From CAVUNY01 sp963843535 (lineage in GTDB: Bacteria > Chloroflexota > Anaerolineae > Anaerolineales > Anaerolineaceae): 64,000 nt of DNA. The DNA lies in assembly GCA_963843535.1 (NCBI GenBank), contig CAWJKU010000001.1:620001-684000 (forward strand). The letters run 5' to 3'. Under the pieces are notes generated by a model. The model ran no database searches, had not been told where the DNA came from, and saw nothing but the letters and a program-made list of their open reading frames with translations. Of the stretch, positions 8,896 through 17,033 are shown piece after piece. The translations under genes were made by a program, and so were the position numbers. Position 1 is the stretch's first letter; each line of letters begins with the position of its first letter.

Positions 8896-10588
8896 TTTTT
8901 TCAGGCCGCATCTTGATTTTCTTTACGGCTATCGGCAGGGAGAAATTATCGCCCGGGCGGTGGCTGAAAAGTTGGAGCGTTTTCGGTCCGGGGTTAGTCT
9001 GCGCGCAATCCGGCCGTTCAATCACGCCGATTCGATCTTGATCACTTACGGCGACCAGTTCCGCGAGGATGATTGCCCGCCGCTGAGCACGCTGCGAGCC
9101 TTTTGTGATGATTTCCTGGAAGGGCTTGTTTCTGGCGTGCACATCCTGCCTTTTTTTCCGTACTCATCGGACGACGGCTTCTCGGTCATTGACTACCGCC
9201 AGGTTGATCCCAGGTTGGGCGGTTGGGCAGAAGTGGAACGCATCGCCAGCCGCTACCGTCTGATGGTGGATGTTGTTTTAAACCACTGCTCTCAGGAGCA
9301 CGCCTGGTTCCGAGGATTTATCTCCGGCGATCCTGCTTTCCGCGAGTATTTTATTACCGTGGATCCCGCTCAGGATCTTTCACAGGTCGTGCGCCCACGC
9401 GCGCTGCCTTTGCTGACCGCTTTTCAGACCAGCCGCGGCGAGCAGCACGTATGGACCACATTCAGCACCGACCAGGTGGATCTCAACTTCGCGACTCCGG
9501 CGGTCCTGTTGGAGATGGTAGATATCCTGCTGGACTACCTGTCGCATGGGACGCAGGTAGTGCGCCTAGACGCGATTGCTTATCTATGGAAGGTAATTGG
9601 CACCCAGTGTGTTCATCTCCCGCAAACGCACCGCGCAGTGCAGTTTTTCAGGCAGGTATTAGACGCCGCTGCACCCGGGGCAGTGCTGATCACTGAAACC
9701 AACGTGCCCCACCAGGATAATATTGCCTACTTTGGGGATGGTTTCAATGAAGCCCAGCTGGTTTATAACTTTGCCCTGCCGCCTTTAACCCTGCATGCTC
9801 TGCAAACCGGGAATGGGCGGGTGCTCACCCAATGGGCGGCTCAACTGACCCTGCCGTCTGACCAGACGACCTTTTTCAACTTTTTGGCTTCACACGACGG
9901 CATTGGGCTCAACCCGGCGCGCGGGTACTTAACTGAGGAAGAGATCGAAGCGATGATCGAGCGTGCCCGGCGCAGCGGAGCATTGGTTTCTTATAAAACG
10001 AACCCGGACGGCAGTCAAAGCCCGTATGAGCTGAACGCGAATTATCTGGATGCCCTCAGCGAGCCTGGGCACCCAGGTGGGCAAATGCTGGGAGAAAGGC
10101 GTTTTATAGCGGCGCAAGCCATTATGTTGGGTTTGCGCGGGGTGCCCGGTATTTACGTGCACAGCCTGATTGGCTCCCGGTCGTGGCAAGAAGGGGCGGC
10201 GCTCACCGGACACAACCGGACGATCAACCGCCAAAAATTTACCCGCGAGGAAATCTGGCCGCAGCTGCGCGACCCCACCTCTGCGCGCGGGCGGATAATC
10301 CGCGAGTATGCCAGACTGATTCGGGCGCGCGCCTCCGCGCCGGCTTTCGATCCGTTTGGGTCTCAGGAAGTATTCGACCTGCACCCTGGCGCGTTGGTCA
10401 TCCGGCGCGATGCGCAGGGCAGTAGGGTATGGTGCTGTTATAACCTGCGCGAGGGTGAAATAAATCTCCAGCTGCCAGAAAGTGGCGGGATTTGGCGTGA
10501 TTTGCTCGATTCTGGGGCGAGGCTCACGTATTCCCCTAACAGTCTGACCCTGCAAGCTTACCAGGTACTTTGGCTGGTGAAGGAATGA
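8885..10588 (+). CDS. GH13_18 sugar phosphorylase, probable glucosylglycerate phosphorylase
   Basis: 567 residues from the ATG at 8885 (GGAG 7 bases upstream), overlapping the phosphatase gene by 11 bases. The (beta/alpha)8 barrel shows GH13 regions I (DVVLNHCS, about 129), II with the nucleophile Asp in VVRLDAIAYLW (about 230), III with the acid/base Glu in LITETNVPH (about 271) and IV (ASHDGIG, about 338). Length and the N-terminal layout match subfamily 18, the sucrose-phosphorylase group, which includes enzymes that split glucosylglycerate with phosphate into glucose-1-phosphate and glycerate. The position directly behind gpgS and gpgP favours glucosylglycerate over sucrose. That makes it the recycling arm of the operon; this specificity is inferred. 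Confidence 0.8.
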   Translation: MESDFFRPHLDFLYGYRQGEIIARAVAEKLERFRSGVSLRAIRPFNHADSILITYGDQFREDDCPPLSTLRAFCDDFLEGLVSGVHILPFFPYSSDDGFSVIDYRQVDPRLGGWAEVERIASRYRLMVDVVLNHCSQEHAWFRGFISGDPAFREYFITVDPAQDLSQVVRPRALPLLTAFQTSRGEQHVWTTFSTDQVDLNFATPAVLLEMVDILLDYLSHGTQVVRLDAIAYLWKVIGTQCVHLPQTHRAVQFFRQVLDAAAPGAVLITETNVPHQDNIAYFGDGFNEAQLVYNFALPPLTLHALQTGNGRVLTQWAAQLTLPSDQTTFFNFLASHDGIGLNPARGYLTEEEIEAMIERARRSGALVSYKTNPDGSQSPYELNANYLDALSEPGHPGGQMLGERRFIAAQAIMLGLRGVPGIYVHSLIGSRSWQEGAALTGHNRTINRQKFTREEIWPQLRDPTSARGRIIREYARLIRARASAPAFDPFGSQEVFDLHPGALVIRRDAQGSRVWCCYNLREGEINLQLPESGGIWRDLLDSGARLTYSPNSLTLQAYQVLWLVKE

Positions 10589-10690
10589 ATGATCAAGCTG
10601 CTCGCACCCCTGGGCCCAGGCGCCCTGGGGTAAGGGAGGGTAGGTGATATATGCTGGTTGGCCTGGCGGCGACTACGAAAAATGGTGGCA

Positions 10691-10731
10691 GGGTGTTTTT
10701 TCAGGCGACGAAGTCACCTGAAAAAACACCC
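10691..10731. other. Strong stem-loop between phosphorylase and second GT4 gene
   Basis: A perfect 15-base inverted repeat: GGGTGTTTTTTCAGG at 10691-10705 and CCTGAAAAAACACCC at 10717-10731. Its 11-base loop can add three more pairs after one mismatch. No T-run follows on the plus strand, so it is not a standard terminator in the direction of the operon. It lies 28 bases before the ATG at 10759, just ahead of that gene's ribosome-binding site, where it could protect mRNA ends or set differential expression. Confidence 0.6.
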
Positions 10732-10758
10732 GAAACAACAAAAAAAGGAGAGGGAACC

Positions 10759-12039
10759 ATGCGGATCAAACCGGATTTAAATCATCTGCGGATCGGATTC
10801 ATTTCTACCCGCTTTGCTGGGACGGATGGGGTTTCGCTGGAAACAGAAAAGTGGGCCGATGTCCTTGAAAAAATGGGCCACGCCTGTTTTTATTTTGCCG
10901 GAATGAGCGATAGGCCGGAAGAGATCAGCTACGTAGTACCTGAAGCGTTTTTTCACCATCCGGAAATCGATGAGATTCACGAACAGATTTTTACCCGCTC
11001 CACCCGGCCGGTGGAATTAACCGCCCGCATTTCAAAGCTGAGGGAATATTTTAAGAACCACCTGTACGCATTTATCGCCAGGTTCGATCTCGACATGCTG
11101 ATCACTGAAAATGCCCTTTCCATCCCGGTTCACGTGCCGTTGGGAATGGCGATTGCAGAGGTAATTGCGGAGACCGGTTTGCCCACAATCGGACACCACC
11201 ACGACCTGGCCTGGGAACGCAGCCGCTTTCAGGTGAGTTGTGTGGATGATTACCTGAATATGGCCTTCCCGCCCAGCCTGACGTGTATCAAACATGTGGT
11301 GATCAACTCGGTGGCAGGCAGCCAGCTGGCCTACCGCAAAGGCCTTTCCAGCCGGGTGATCCCAAACGTGATGGATTATGATCACCCCCCGGCGGCGGCG
11401 GATGATTACACCCAGACAGTGCGCGAAGACCTGGGCATCCTGCCTGAAGAGAAATTTATCCTCCAGCCAACGCGGGTTGTCCAACGAAAAGGGATCGAAC
11501 ATGCCATTGAGCTGGTCAGCCGCCTGGAAATACCCGCCAAACTGGTCATTTCGCATGCTGCTGGAGATGAGGGCCGCGAATATGAACGCCGGGTGCGATA
11601 CTACGCGGAGCGAATGAATGTGCCTACCGTATTCGTCGATGAACAGATCAGGCAGCACCGCGGCAGGCTGCCCGACGGGCGAAAGGTATACACGCTGGAC
11701 GATATCTATCCTCACGCCGACCTGGTGACCTATCCCTCTGAGATCGAGGGCTTTGGCAACGCTTTCCTTGAAGCTGTATATTTTCGCAAACCGGTCGTGG
11801 TTAACCAATATTCCATTTATGAGATCGACATCAAGCCTAAAGGTTTTCGCTCGATCGAGTTTAACGGGTTTATCACCGAAGGCTGCGTTGAACAGGCTCA
11901 AAAAGCGCTGCGCGACGAGGTGTGGGTGCAGGAAATGGTCGATACCAACTACCACATAGCCCGCCGGCATTATTCATTTACCATCCTGCAGTACCATTTT
12001 CAGGCTTTGCTGACCGAGATGTTCGGGATCGTCCTTTAG
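10759..12039 (+). CDS. GT4-family glycosyltransferase of the glycosylglycerate cluster
   Basis: 426 residues. The start is the ATG at 10759, with AAAAAAGGAGAGG just upstream. The reading frame continues back to 10651, but that extension crosses the stem-loop at 10691-10731 and is not credible protein. The N-terminal GT-B half contains FAGTDGVSLETEKW, and the C-terminal half has EIEGFGNAFLEA (about 326-337), the E-x7-E donor motif. It lies 170 bases behind the phosphorylase gene in the same direction. In other bacteria mannosylglucosylglycerate is built by a GT4 enzyme acting on the GpgS product. This gene, or the GT4 at 5215, could do that here, but the sequence does not prove it. Confidence 0.8.
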   Translation: MRIKPDLNHLRIGFISTRFAGTDGVSLETEKWADVLEKMGHACFYFAGMSDRPEEISYVVPEAFFHHPEIDEIHEQIFTRSTRPVELTARISKLREYFKNHLYAFIARFDLDMLITENALSIPVHVPLGMAIAEVIAETGLPTIGHHHDLAWERSRFQVSCVDDYLNMAFPPSLTCIKHVVINSVAGSQLAYRKGLSSRVIPNVMDYDHPPAAADDYTQTVREDLGILPEEKFILQPTRVVQRKGIEHAIELVSRLEIPAKLVISHAAGDEGREYERRVRYYAERMNVPTVFVDEQIRQHRGRLPDGRKVYTLDDIYPHADLVTYPSEIEGFGNAFLEAVYFRKPVVVNQYSIYEIDIKPKGFRSIEFNGFITEGCVEQAQKALRDEVWVQEMVDTNYHIARRHYSFTILQYHFQALLTEMFGIVL

Positions 12040-12048
12040 CGGGCGGGA

Positions 12049-13128
12049 TTACTCCAGCGTTCCAATCGAGTGCTTCTGGACCCAATCCCAATCGACCTCA
12101 ATCCCGAATCCGGGCTTATCCCACGGCCGGGCGAACCCTTCTGAGTCAATTTCGGTCGAAGCATCCATGAAGCCAGGGGCTGCATAATAGGTCTCTGGCA
12201 CCAGTCGTTCGAAGAATTTGGTGTTATAAATGGCCAGCGCGGCATGCAGATGGGGGATCGACCCGCCGTGGATCGCGCACATTATGCCGTAGCCTTCACA
12301 AATGTGCGCTGTTTTCATCACGCCGGTGATCCCGCCTTTGTACGCATCCAACGGGCCGGTGAGGATGATATCTCCTGCGCCGGCGCGGATTTGCGCCAGG
12401 GCATCCCACGGGCCGCCGTGGGTTGCTTCGCCAACCGCCAGTGGAATTTTCAGCTCGGCAGCCAGGCGCGCCAATGCAGTCATGTTGAAATGATCGAGCG
12501 GTTCTTCATACCAGAAGAAGTTTTGCTCCTCCAAACGATGCCCAAACCAGACGGCATCTTCATATAGATTAAACATGCTCGAGGCATCATACAACAGCAC
12601 AATATCTTCACCGGTCTTCCGGCGCAGCTCGCGGCACAATTCGGCATCCTGCTGCAGGCGGCCCCAGGCGTGCAGCTTAATCGCTTTATAGCCTTTTTTC
12701 AGGCACGTATCCGCCAGGTCCATATATTCCTGCAGGCTGTCGACCGTTACCGTGCTGGCGTACGCCGGAATGCGGTCGCGCATGGCCCCGAGCAATTTGT
12801 ATACCGGCAGCCCGCATAACTTGCCAAATAGATCCCACAGAGCACAGTCCACGGGGCCGATGGCCTGTCCCAGATTGGAAGTGCGCAAGTTGCGCCACAT
12901 GTTCTGCCAGATCAGCTCGCGGTCAAGCGGGTTCTGCCCGATGAGCTGGTATTTGACCTCCTCAATGTCCACTGCGCCGCACGGCGACCAGCCTTCAAGC
13001 CCGTCATCGGTCAAAATGCGCATCAATCCCGCCTGCGCCAGCGGGCCTTTGGGTATGATTCCGTCGCGCCAGTGATAGGGACCGCGATTCCATTCTACTA
13101 AATGTACTTTTACGCCCGTGATTTTCAT
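12049..13128 (-). CDS. Enolase-superfamily (mandelate racemase-like) sugar-acid dehydratase
   Basis: 359 residues with the two-domain enolase-superfamily plan: an alpha+beta capping domain (1 to about 120) and a barrel. Metal ligands are Asp181 (LLYDASS), Glu208/209 (WYEEPL) and Glu234 (AVGEATHG). The catalytic Lys motif reads K151-x-H153 (AIKLHAWG), and a candidate general-base His is H287 (CAIHGGS). Such proteins mostly dehydrate or epimerise sugar acids; the K-x-H form fits the dehydratase side of the mandelate-racemase group. Its ATG overlaps the stop of the UxuA-like gene by 4 bases (ATGA), so both act in one pathway. The gene is convergent with the GT4 gene, only 9 bases away. Exact substrate unknown. 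Confidence 0.82.
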   Translation of the reverse strand: MKITGVKVHLVEWNRGPYHWRDGIIPKGPLAQAGLMRILTDDGLEGWSPCGAVDIEEVKYQLIGQNPLDRELIWQNMWRNLRTSNLGQAIGPVDCALWDLFGKLCGLPVYKLLGAMRDRIPAYASTVTVDSLQEYMDLADTCLKKGYKAIKLHAWGRLQQDAELCRELRRKTGEDIVLLYDASSMFNLYEDAVWFGHRLEEQNFFWYEEPLDHFNMTALARLAAELKIPLAVGEATHGGPWDALAQIRAGAGDIILTGPLDAYKGGITGVMKTAHICEGYGIMCAIHGGSIPHLHAALAIYNTKFFERLVPETYYAAPGFMDASTEIDSEGFARPWDKPGFGIEVDWDWVQKHSIGTLE

Positions 13129-14120
13129 TCCAACTCCATTTCTGCTTCTGCCCGTTCGCGCAGAGCGCGCATATAACCGATGGCGTAAGCCGTGCCCGCC
13201 CCCGGATAGGTAGACGCCATCTGCGGGGAATGGTCAAGGATCATGGTTCCGCTGTAATTTGTCTCACAAAACAGCTTCATTACCAGGTACATGTCCATAT
13301 ACCCGTTATCCAGATAGGTTTCGGTAAATACCGGCAGCGGGGAGGTGACGTTGCGAAAGTGAACAATAAACACGCGCCCTGCCTGGACAAAATGGCGGAT
13401 GGCATGAAACATATCGCCGAACATTTCTCCGCCCTCCAGCCAGCAGCCAACGCAAAACTCCATGCCCAGGTTCGGACTGTTGGCCAGCTCGAAGGCATGC
13501 ATATAATCCTGGTAGCTGTGGATCAGGCAGGGGATGCCGCCCAGTTTCTGGTCGGTAGGCGGATCGTTGGGATGCAGAGCTAGCCGCACCCCGGCCTCTT
13601 CGGCAACCGGGATGATGCGCTGGATAAAGTATTCAAAATTCTCCCATAATTCTTCACGAGAATATTCGCTCCCGTGGGTCAAAGGCCGGCGCAGCATTTC
13701 AGCCAGGTCAACATGCCGGGCAGGTGACGCGCGGGTTTCTCCGCGTTCAGAGCTCCAGACTTTATCCGGTTCCCAGGTGAAAGTGGTGGTATAGATGCCC
13801 GCCTGACCGAGGCTGCGGATAAAATCTTTAAATTCCTCGATCTTCTCGTCGCGTCCCGCGAGGCCCAGGTGGATTTGATCGGATTTCCCAACGGTCATGC
13901 TGCCGACGTTATACAGCTCCAGACCAGCATCCGTGCAGCGCTGGCGCAACTGGCGCAGGTAAGCCGGGCTGCGCTGGTGATCTTCCACCCAGGTGTAAAC
14001 GCAATCCATGCCCAGTTGGCGGGCAAAAAGCAGCTCGTCATTTTTCGGATCAGGGCTGATAAACATGGAAAATTTGATCGGTGCGCGATGCCTGGGATTG
14101 GTGGCACGTGGGTAAGCCAT
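13125..14120 (-). CDS. UxuA-like mannonate dehydratase family protein
   Basis: 331 residues from the ATG at 14120, which has GGAGG 7 bases upstream; the frame stays open further up, but without such a site. It is a TIM-barrel protein with the UxuA-family blocks LALHPNDPP (about 180-188) and VHFRNV (about 253-258), whose His, Asp and Arg side chains are metal and substrate ligands in D-mannonate dehydratases. At 331 residues it is somewhat shorter than E. coli UxuA (about 390). It overlaps the enolase-superfamily gene by 4 bases. Having two unrelated dehydratase families side by side suggests degradation of a hexuronate or aldonate, though no isomerase, oxidoreductase or kinase of such a path is nearby. 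Mannonate itself is not assured as substrate. Confidence 0.75.
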   Translation of the reverse strand: MAYPRATNPRHRAPIKFSMFISPDPKNDELLFARQLGMDCVYTWVEDHQRSPAYLRQLRQRCTDAGLELYNVGSMTVGKSDQIHLGLAGRDEKIEEFKDFIRSLGQAGIYTTTFTWEPDKVWSSERGETRASPARHVDLAEMLRRPLTHGSEYSREELWENFEYFIQRIIPVAEEAGVRLALHPNDPPTDQKLGGIPCLIHSYQDYMHAFELANSPNLGMEFCVGCWLEGGEMFGDMFHAIRHFVQAGRVFIVHFRNVTSPLPVFTETYLDNGYMDMYLVMKLFCETNYSGTMILDHSPQMASTYPGAGTAYAIGYMRALRERAEAEMELE

Positions 14121-14243
14121 ATCAGGACCTCCATTGGTGGCTGAAAACAGGTTAGAATCTATCCGAAAAATATTGCTCAAACAATTTCTGGATAGATCCC
14201 TTAATATTATAGGCCTGCATTCGGATGTGAGTTCTATATTTAA

Positions 14244-14273
14244 TTGGATTTGCAGTGACATTTAAGATAAAAT
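14244..14273 (+). promoter_or_regulatory. Candidate promoter of mscS-like gene
   Basis: TTGGAT at 14244-14249 and TAAAAT at 14268-14273 are 18 bases apart, about 35 bases before the ATG at 14309. The -10 box matches 5 of 6 consensus bases; the -35 box is weaker. Confidence 0.35.
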
Positions 14274-14308
14274 TCATAAAATTAATATTTAATTCATAGG
14301 AGGGATAG

Positions 14309-15526
14309 ATGACGACAGCAGATTTGCTTTTATGGAGCACCCAAAATCCCGTTATGGCCATAAGTGGGGTAATTATCCTCAGTGTGGCCCTTTTTTTCTT
14401 TGTGCGGGCAACAATTGCCCGCGGCATGATCTATATTGCGGCGCGGACCGCTTCCAAAGTCGACGACATGGTGGTGCGAAATTTACATCCCTTCCGCGTG
14501 ACCTGGCTGGCGCCGCTGCTGGTGATTTATGCCAGCTCATTCTTATTCCCTGATTACCAGGTTTTGATCCAAAAAGCCACTTTATTTTTGATTATCTGGC
14601 TGATTGGATTAACCTTAATTTCTCTCTTAAACGCGGTCAACGAAATCTACGAGAGCAGCAAGAATTACAATGGGGTCAGCATTCAGGGCTACCTGGATAT
14701 CGTAAAAATCTTGTTTGTGGTGGCGGCAATCATTCTCAGCATCACCGTTATCACCGGCGAGTCGCCCTGGGTCTTAATCACCGGATTAGGTGCTTTAACT
14801 GCCGTCTTGCTGCTAATTTTCCAGAACACGATCCTCTCCCTGGTCGCCAGCATTCAAATTGTGGCCAATGACCTGCTCAAGGAGGGCGATTGGATCGAAG
14901 TGCCCAGTTTCGAAGCGGATGGAGATGTGGTGAATATCAGCCTGCATACCATCAAAATCCGCAATTTCGATATGACCTACTCGGTGATCCCTACTTATAA
15001 AATTGTGGATGTCGCTTACCGCAACTGGCGCGGTATGAAGGAAAGCGGTGGACGGCGCATACAGCGCTCCCTTTCCGTGGATATGGTCAGCATAAAGTTC
15101 TGCGACGCAGAATTGCTTTCTCAGTTGAGAAAAATTGACCTGATCCACGACTACCTGAATGAAAAAATCTCGGCGATCGAGACCTACAAGCAGGAGCACA
15201 TCGATCACTTTGATTCACCCCTCGACGGTCCGCAGATCACCAATATCGAAATATTCCGCACGTATATTGCCGCATACTTGCGCAACCGGGCCGATATTCA
15301 CCAAACCGGGATGCCATTTCTGGTGCGAGTGTTATCCCCAAATCCGACAGGTTTGCCGATTGAGCTGTATATCTTTGCGAAGACCACGGCCTGGGAGATA
15401 TACGAAACAATCCAGGCCGAAATATTCGAACACTTACTGGCAGCTGCGCCCAATTTTGACTTGCGCGTTTTCCAGGAGCCGACTGGATTAGACTTTTCGA
15501 ATTTTGCCAGGTCAGCCAGGGCATGA
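14309..15526 (+). CDS. MscS-family mechanosensitive channel (YbdG-like)
   Basis: 405 residues, with AGGAGGG 6 bases before the ATG. Several membrane segments (about 15-35, 60-80, 95-115, 140-160 and 165-190) precede a conserved MscS core. The pore-lining TM3 region is GLGALTAVLLLIFQNTILSL, followed by the beta domain (DWIEVPSFEADGDVVNISL, then IPTYKIVDVAYRNWRG). The long C-terminal part resembles the YbdG/miniconductance branch rather than small MscS. Such channels release solutes on hypo-osmotic shock, which fits the nearby solute operon at 5215-12039. It is divergent from the dehydratase pair. Confidence 0.86.
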   Translation: MTTADLLLWSTQNPVMAISGVIILSVALFFFVRATIARGMIYIAARTASKVDDMVVRNLHPFRVTWLAPLLVIYASSFLFPDYQVLIQKATLFLIIWLIGLTLISLLNAVNEIYESSKNYNGVSIQGYLDIVKILFVVAAIILSITVITGESPWVLITGLGALTAVLLLIFQNTILSLVASIQIVANDLLKEGDWIEVPSFEADGDVVNISLHTIKIRNFDMTYSVIPTYKIVDVAYRNWRGMKESGGRRIQRSLSVDMVSIKFCDAELLSQLRKIDLIHDYLNEKISAIETYKQEHIDHFDSPLDGPQITNIEIFRTYIAAYLRNRADIHQTGMPFLVRVLSPNPTGLPIELYIFAKTTAWEIYETIQAEIFEHLLAAAPNFDLRVFQEPTGLDFSNFARSARA

Positions 15527-15639
15527 GTTAAAAGCCTGTGTTTGCCAGGGTATCGTGAGAAACCAGCACATCGAATCTGGCAGTAAAGGGTTATAACGAA
15601 TAGATAACCCATAGTAATGCTAAAAGTAAAAAGGATTTC

Positions 15640-16491
15640 ATGAAAAAAATTGCTGTAATCACCGATACCGATTCCAGTCTGTCTAAAGACACCGCGGCAA
15701 GATTCGGCATCCGCCAGGTGCCTATCACCGTTCATTTTGGAGAGGACACATTGCGGACGGGCATCGACATCGATGACAGGCTGCTGTTCGAAAAAGTAGA
15801 CCGGTTGAATAAGCTGCCCACCACTTCCGCGCCTTCGCCTGGGGAATTTATTGAAGCGTACCAGGCAGCTTTTAATAATGGGGCCGACGCCGTTATCTGC
15901 ATCTGTGTTTCCAGCAAAGTCAGTGCCACCTATGCCGCAGCAGTGACCGCACGCGAGCATTTTCAAGACCACGAGATAAGGGTGATCAACTCTGCCACAT
16001 TATCCCTTGGGCAGGGCTTCCTGGCGATGATCGCCGCACAGGCTGCGGCAGATGGCGCGTCCTTGGATGAAATTGAGATGAAAGTGCTGGATGCAGCCAG
16101 CCGGCTGCATATTTACGCAGTATTAGCTACCTTGAAGTACCTGGCTTTGAGCGGGCGGGTGGGGAAACTGGTCGCCGGGATGGCGGATACCTTGAATATC
16201 AAGCCTATCCTGACCGTTCAGGATGGCAAGCTCGATCTACTGGAACGAGTGCGCACCCGGAAGAAAGCCATCGAGCGCATGTTTGAGCTGGTGGGAATCG
16301 CCCTGGACGGGAAGAAAATCGAAAAAGTGGGAATTATCCACGTTAACCACCTTGAAGGGGCAAAAGAGCTGCAGGATCTGCTATGCAAGAAATTCCCTTG
16401 CCCGGAGGAAGTGATGATCGCAGAATTTACCCCGGGCCTTTCTGTGCATGCCGGCTCAGGTGTGGTTGGGTTGGTGGTCTTGACTGCTTGA
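15640..16491 (+). CDS. DegV family fatty-acid-binding protein
   Basis: 283 residues. The start ATG has AAAAAGGA a few bases upstream. The N-terminus AVITDTDSSLSKD and the TTSAPSPGEF block (about 65-75) are signatures of DegV/FakB proteins, which hold a fatty acid between two alpha/beta domains. FakB proteins present fatty acids to the kinase FakA for incorporation into phospholipid; no fakA is visible nearby, so that role is inferred from the family. It is 113 bases after the channel gene and is followed by a clear hairpin terminator. Confidence 0.88.
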   Translation: MKKIAVITDTDSSLSKDTAARFGIRQVPITVHFGEDTLRTGIDIDDRLLFEKVDRLNKLPTTSAPSPGEFIEAYQAAFNNGADAVICICVSSKVSATYAAAVTAREHFQDHEIRVINSATLSLGQGFLAMIAAQAAADGASLDEIEMKVLDAASRLHIYAVLATLKYLALSGRVGKLVAGMADTLNIKPILTVQDGKLDLLERVRTRKKAIERMFELVGIALDGKKIEKVGIIHVNHLEGAKELQDLLCKKFPCPEEVMIAEFTPGLSVHAGSGVVGLVVLTA

Positions 16492-16522
16492 ATTAGTTAT
16501 ATGAGCACAGATTCAGAGACAT

Positions 16523-16555
16523 GAAAAACCTTGAAATTAATCTTCAAGGTTTTTC
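16523..16555 (+). terminator. Hairpin terminator after DegV gene
   Basis: A perfect 13-base stem, GAAAAACCTTGAA at 16523-16535 with TTCAAGGTTTTTC at 16543-16555, and a 7-base loop. The 3' arm carries a T5 run. It starts 32 bases after the degV stop. Confidence 0.65.
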
Positions 16556-16860
16556 TGCAACTTGGCCCCTATCCCCCAGCCCACTCGCACCTCATCCCTT
16601 CGGATGTCCTAAAGAGGATCGGGCGCGTTGACACCCGGGGTGCGCCTGCAGGGGCGAGAGCGTCCGCCCTACGGGGGAAGGGGAGCAGAGATTTGCAGGG
16701 GCTTTTCGGCATGGAACGTGCCGAAAAGCCCCTTTTTAATCCTTTCCCCCGCCCTGCGGGGCGGGGGATCAAGGGGGTGGGGGCTTTTTTGCCGAAAAGA
16801 CACACACCAAGGTTAATTCTGGGGTGGTCTTGTCTCTGGTTTTATGGATATATTGTGAAG
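16556..16860. repeat. GC-rich intergenic element with nested hairpins
   Basis: No gene is visible here. The stretch holds a 13-base stem (GGGGCTTTTCGGC at 16698-16710, GCCGAAAAGCCCC at 16720-16732) followed by TTTTT, which would work as a second terminator. It also holds a 9-base stem CCCCCGCCC/GGGCGGGGG at 16746-16767. Near 16632 lies CACCCGGGGTGCGCC, which recurs with one change at about 61227 in another intergenic repeat. The composition contrasts with the flanking genes and looks like a dispersed non-coding element. Confidence 0.5.
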
Positions 16861-16895
16861 GGCTAAATAAAACACAATGAAATCCTCAAAATTTC

Positions 16896-16913
16896 TTAAC
16901 AATGTTTTGTTAA
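16896..16913. promoter_or_regulatory. Palindrome upstream of lipoprotein gene
   Basis: TTAACAA-TGTT-TTGTTAA, a perfect 7-base inverted repeat in AT-rich DNA; the arms extend further with a small bulge. It lies about 120 bases before the ATG at 17034 and is a candidate regulator-binding site. No T-run follows, so a terminator is less likely. Confidence 0.35.
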
Positions 16914-17033
16914 AATTTTCATGATCAATGGGCCTAATCCGCGCAGGGCTCAATTTGAACCCATGGCGAGTTACCGTCCGATATGATAGGACGAAGGCAA
17001 TCCTTCTGCTTTCGATTTCGAAGGAGATTTTGC

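Noticed and set aside
8885..10588. Calling the GH13_18 gene sucrose phosphorylase
   Set aside because: The fold fits, but its coupling to gpgS and gpgP makes glucosylglycerate the more likely substrate.
10651..10758. N-terminal extension of the second GT4 gene
   Set aside because: It crosses a perfect stem-loop, has no family-like residues, and a much better ribosome-binding site precedes the ATG at 10759.
11032..11970. Long open frame on the minus strand opposite the second GT4 gene
   Set aside because: The plus-strand frame has clear GT4 motifs and a ribosome-binding site; the opposite frame has no recognisable domain and is a by-product of codon usage.
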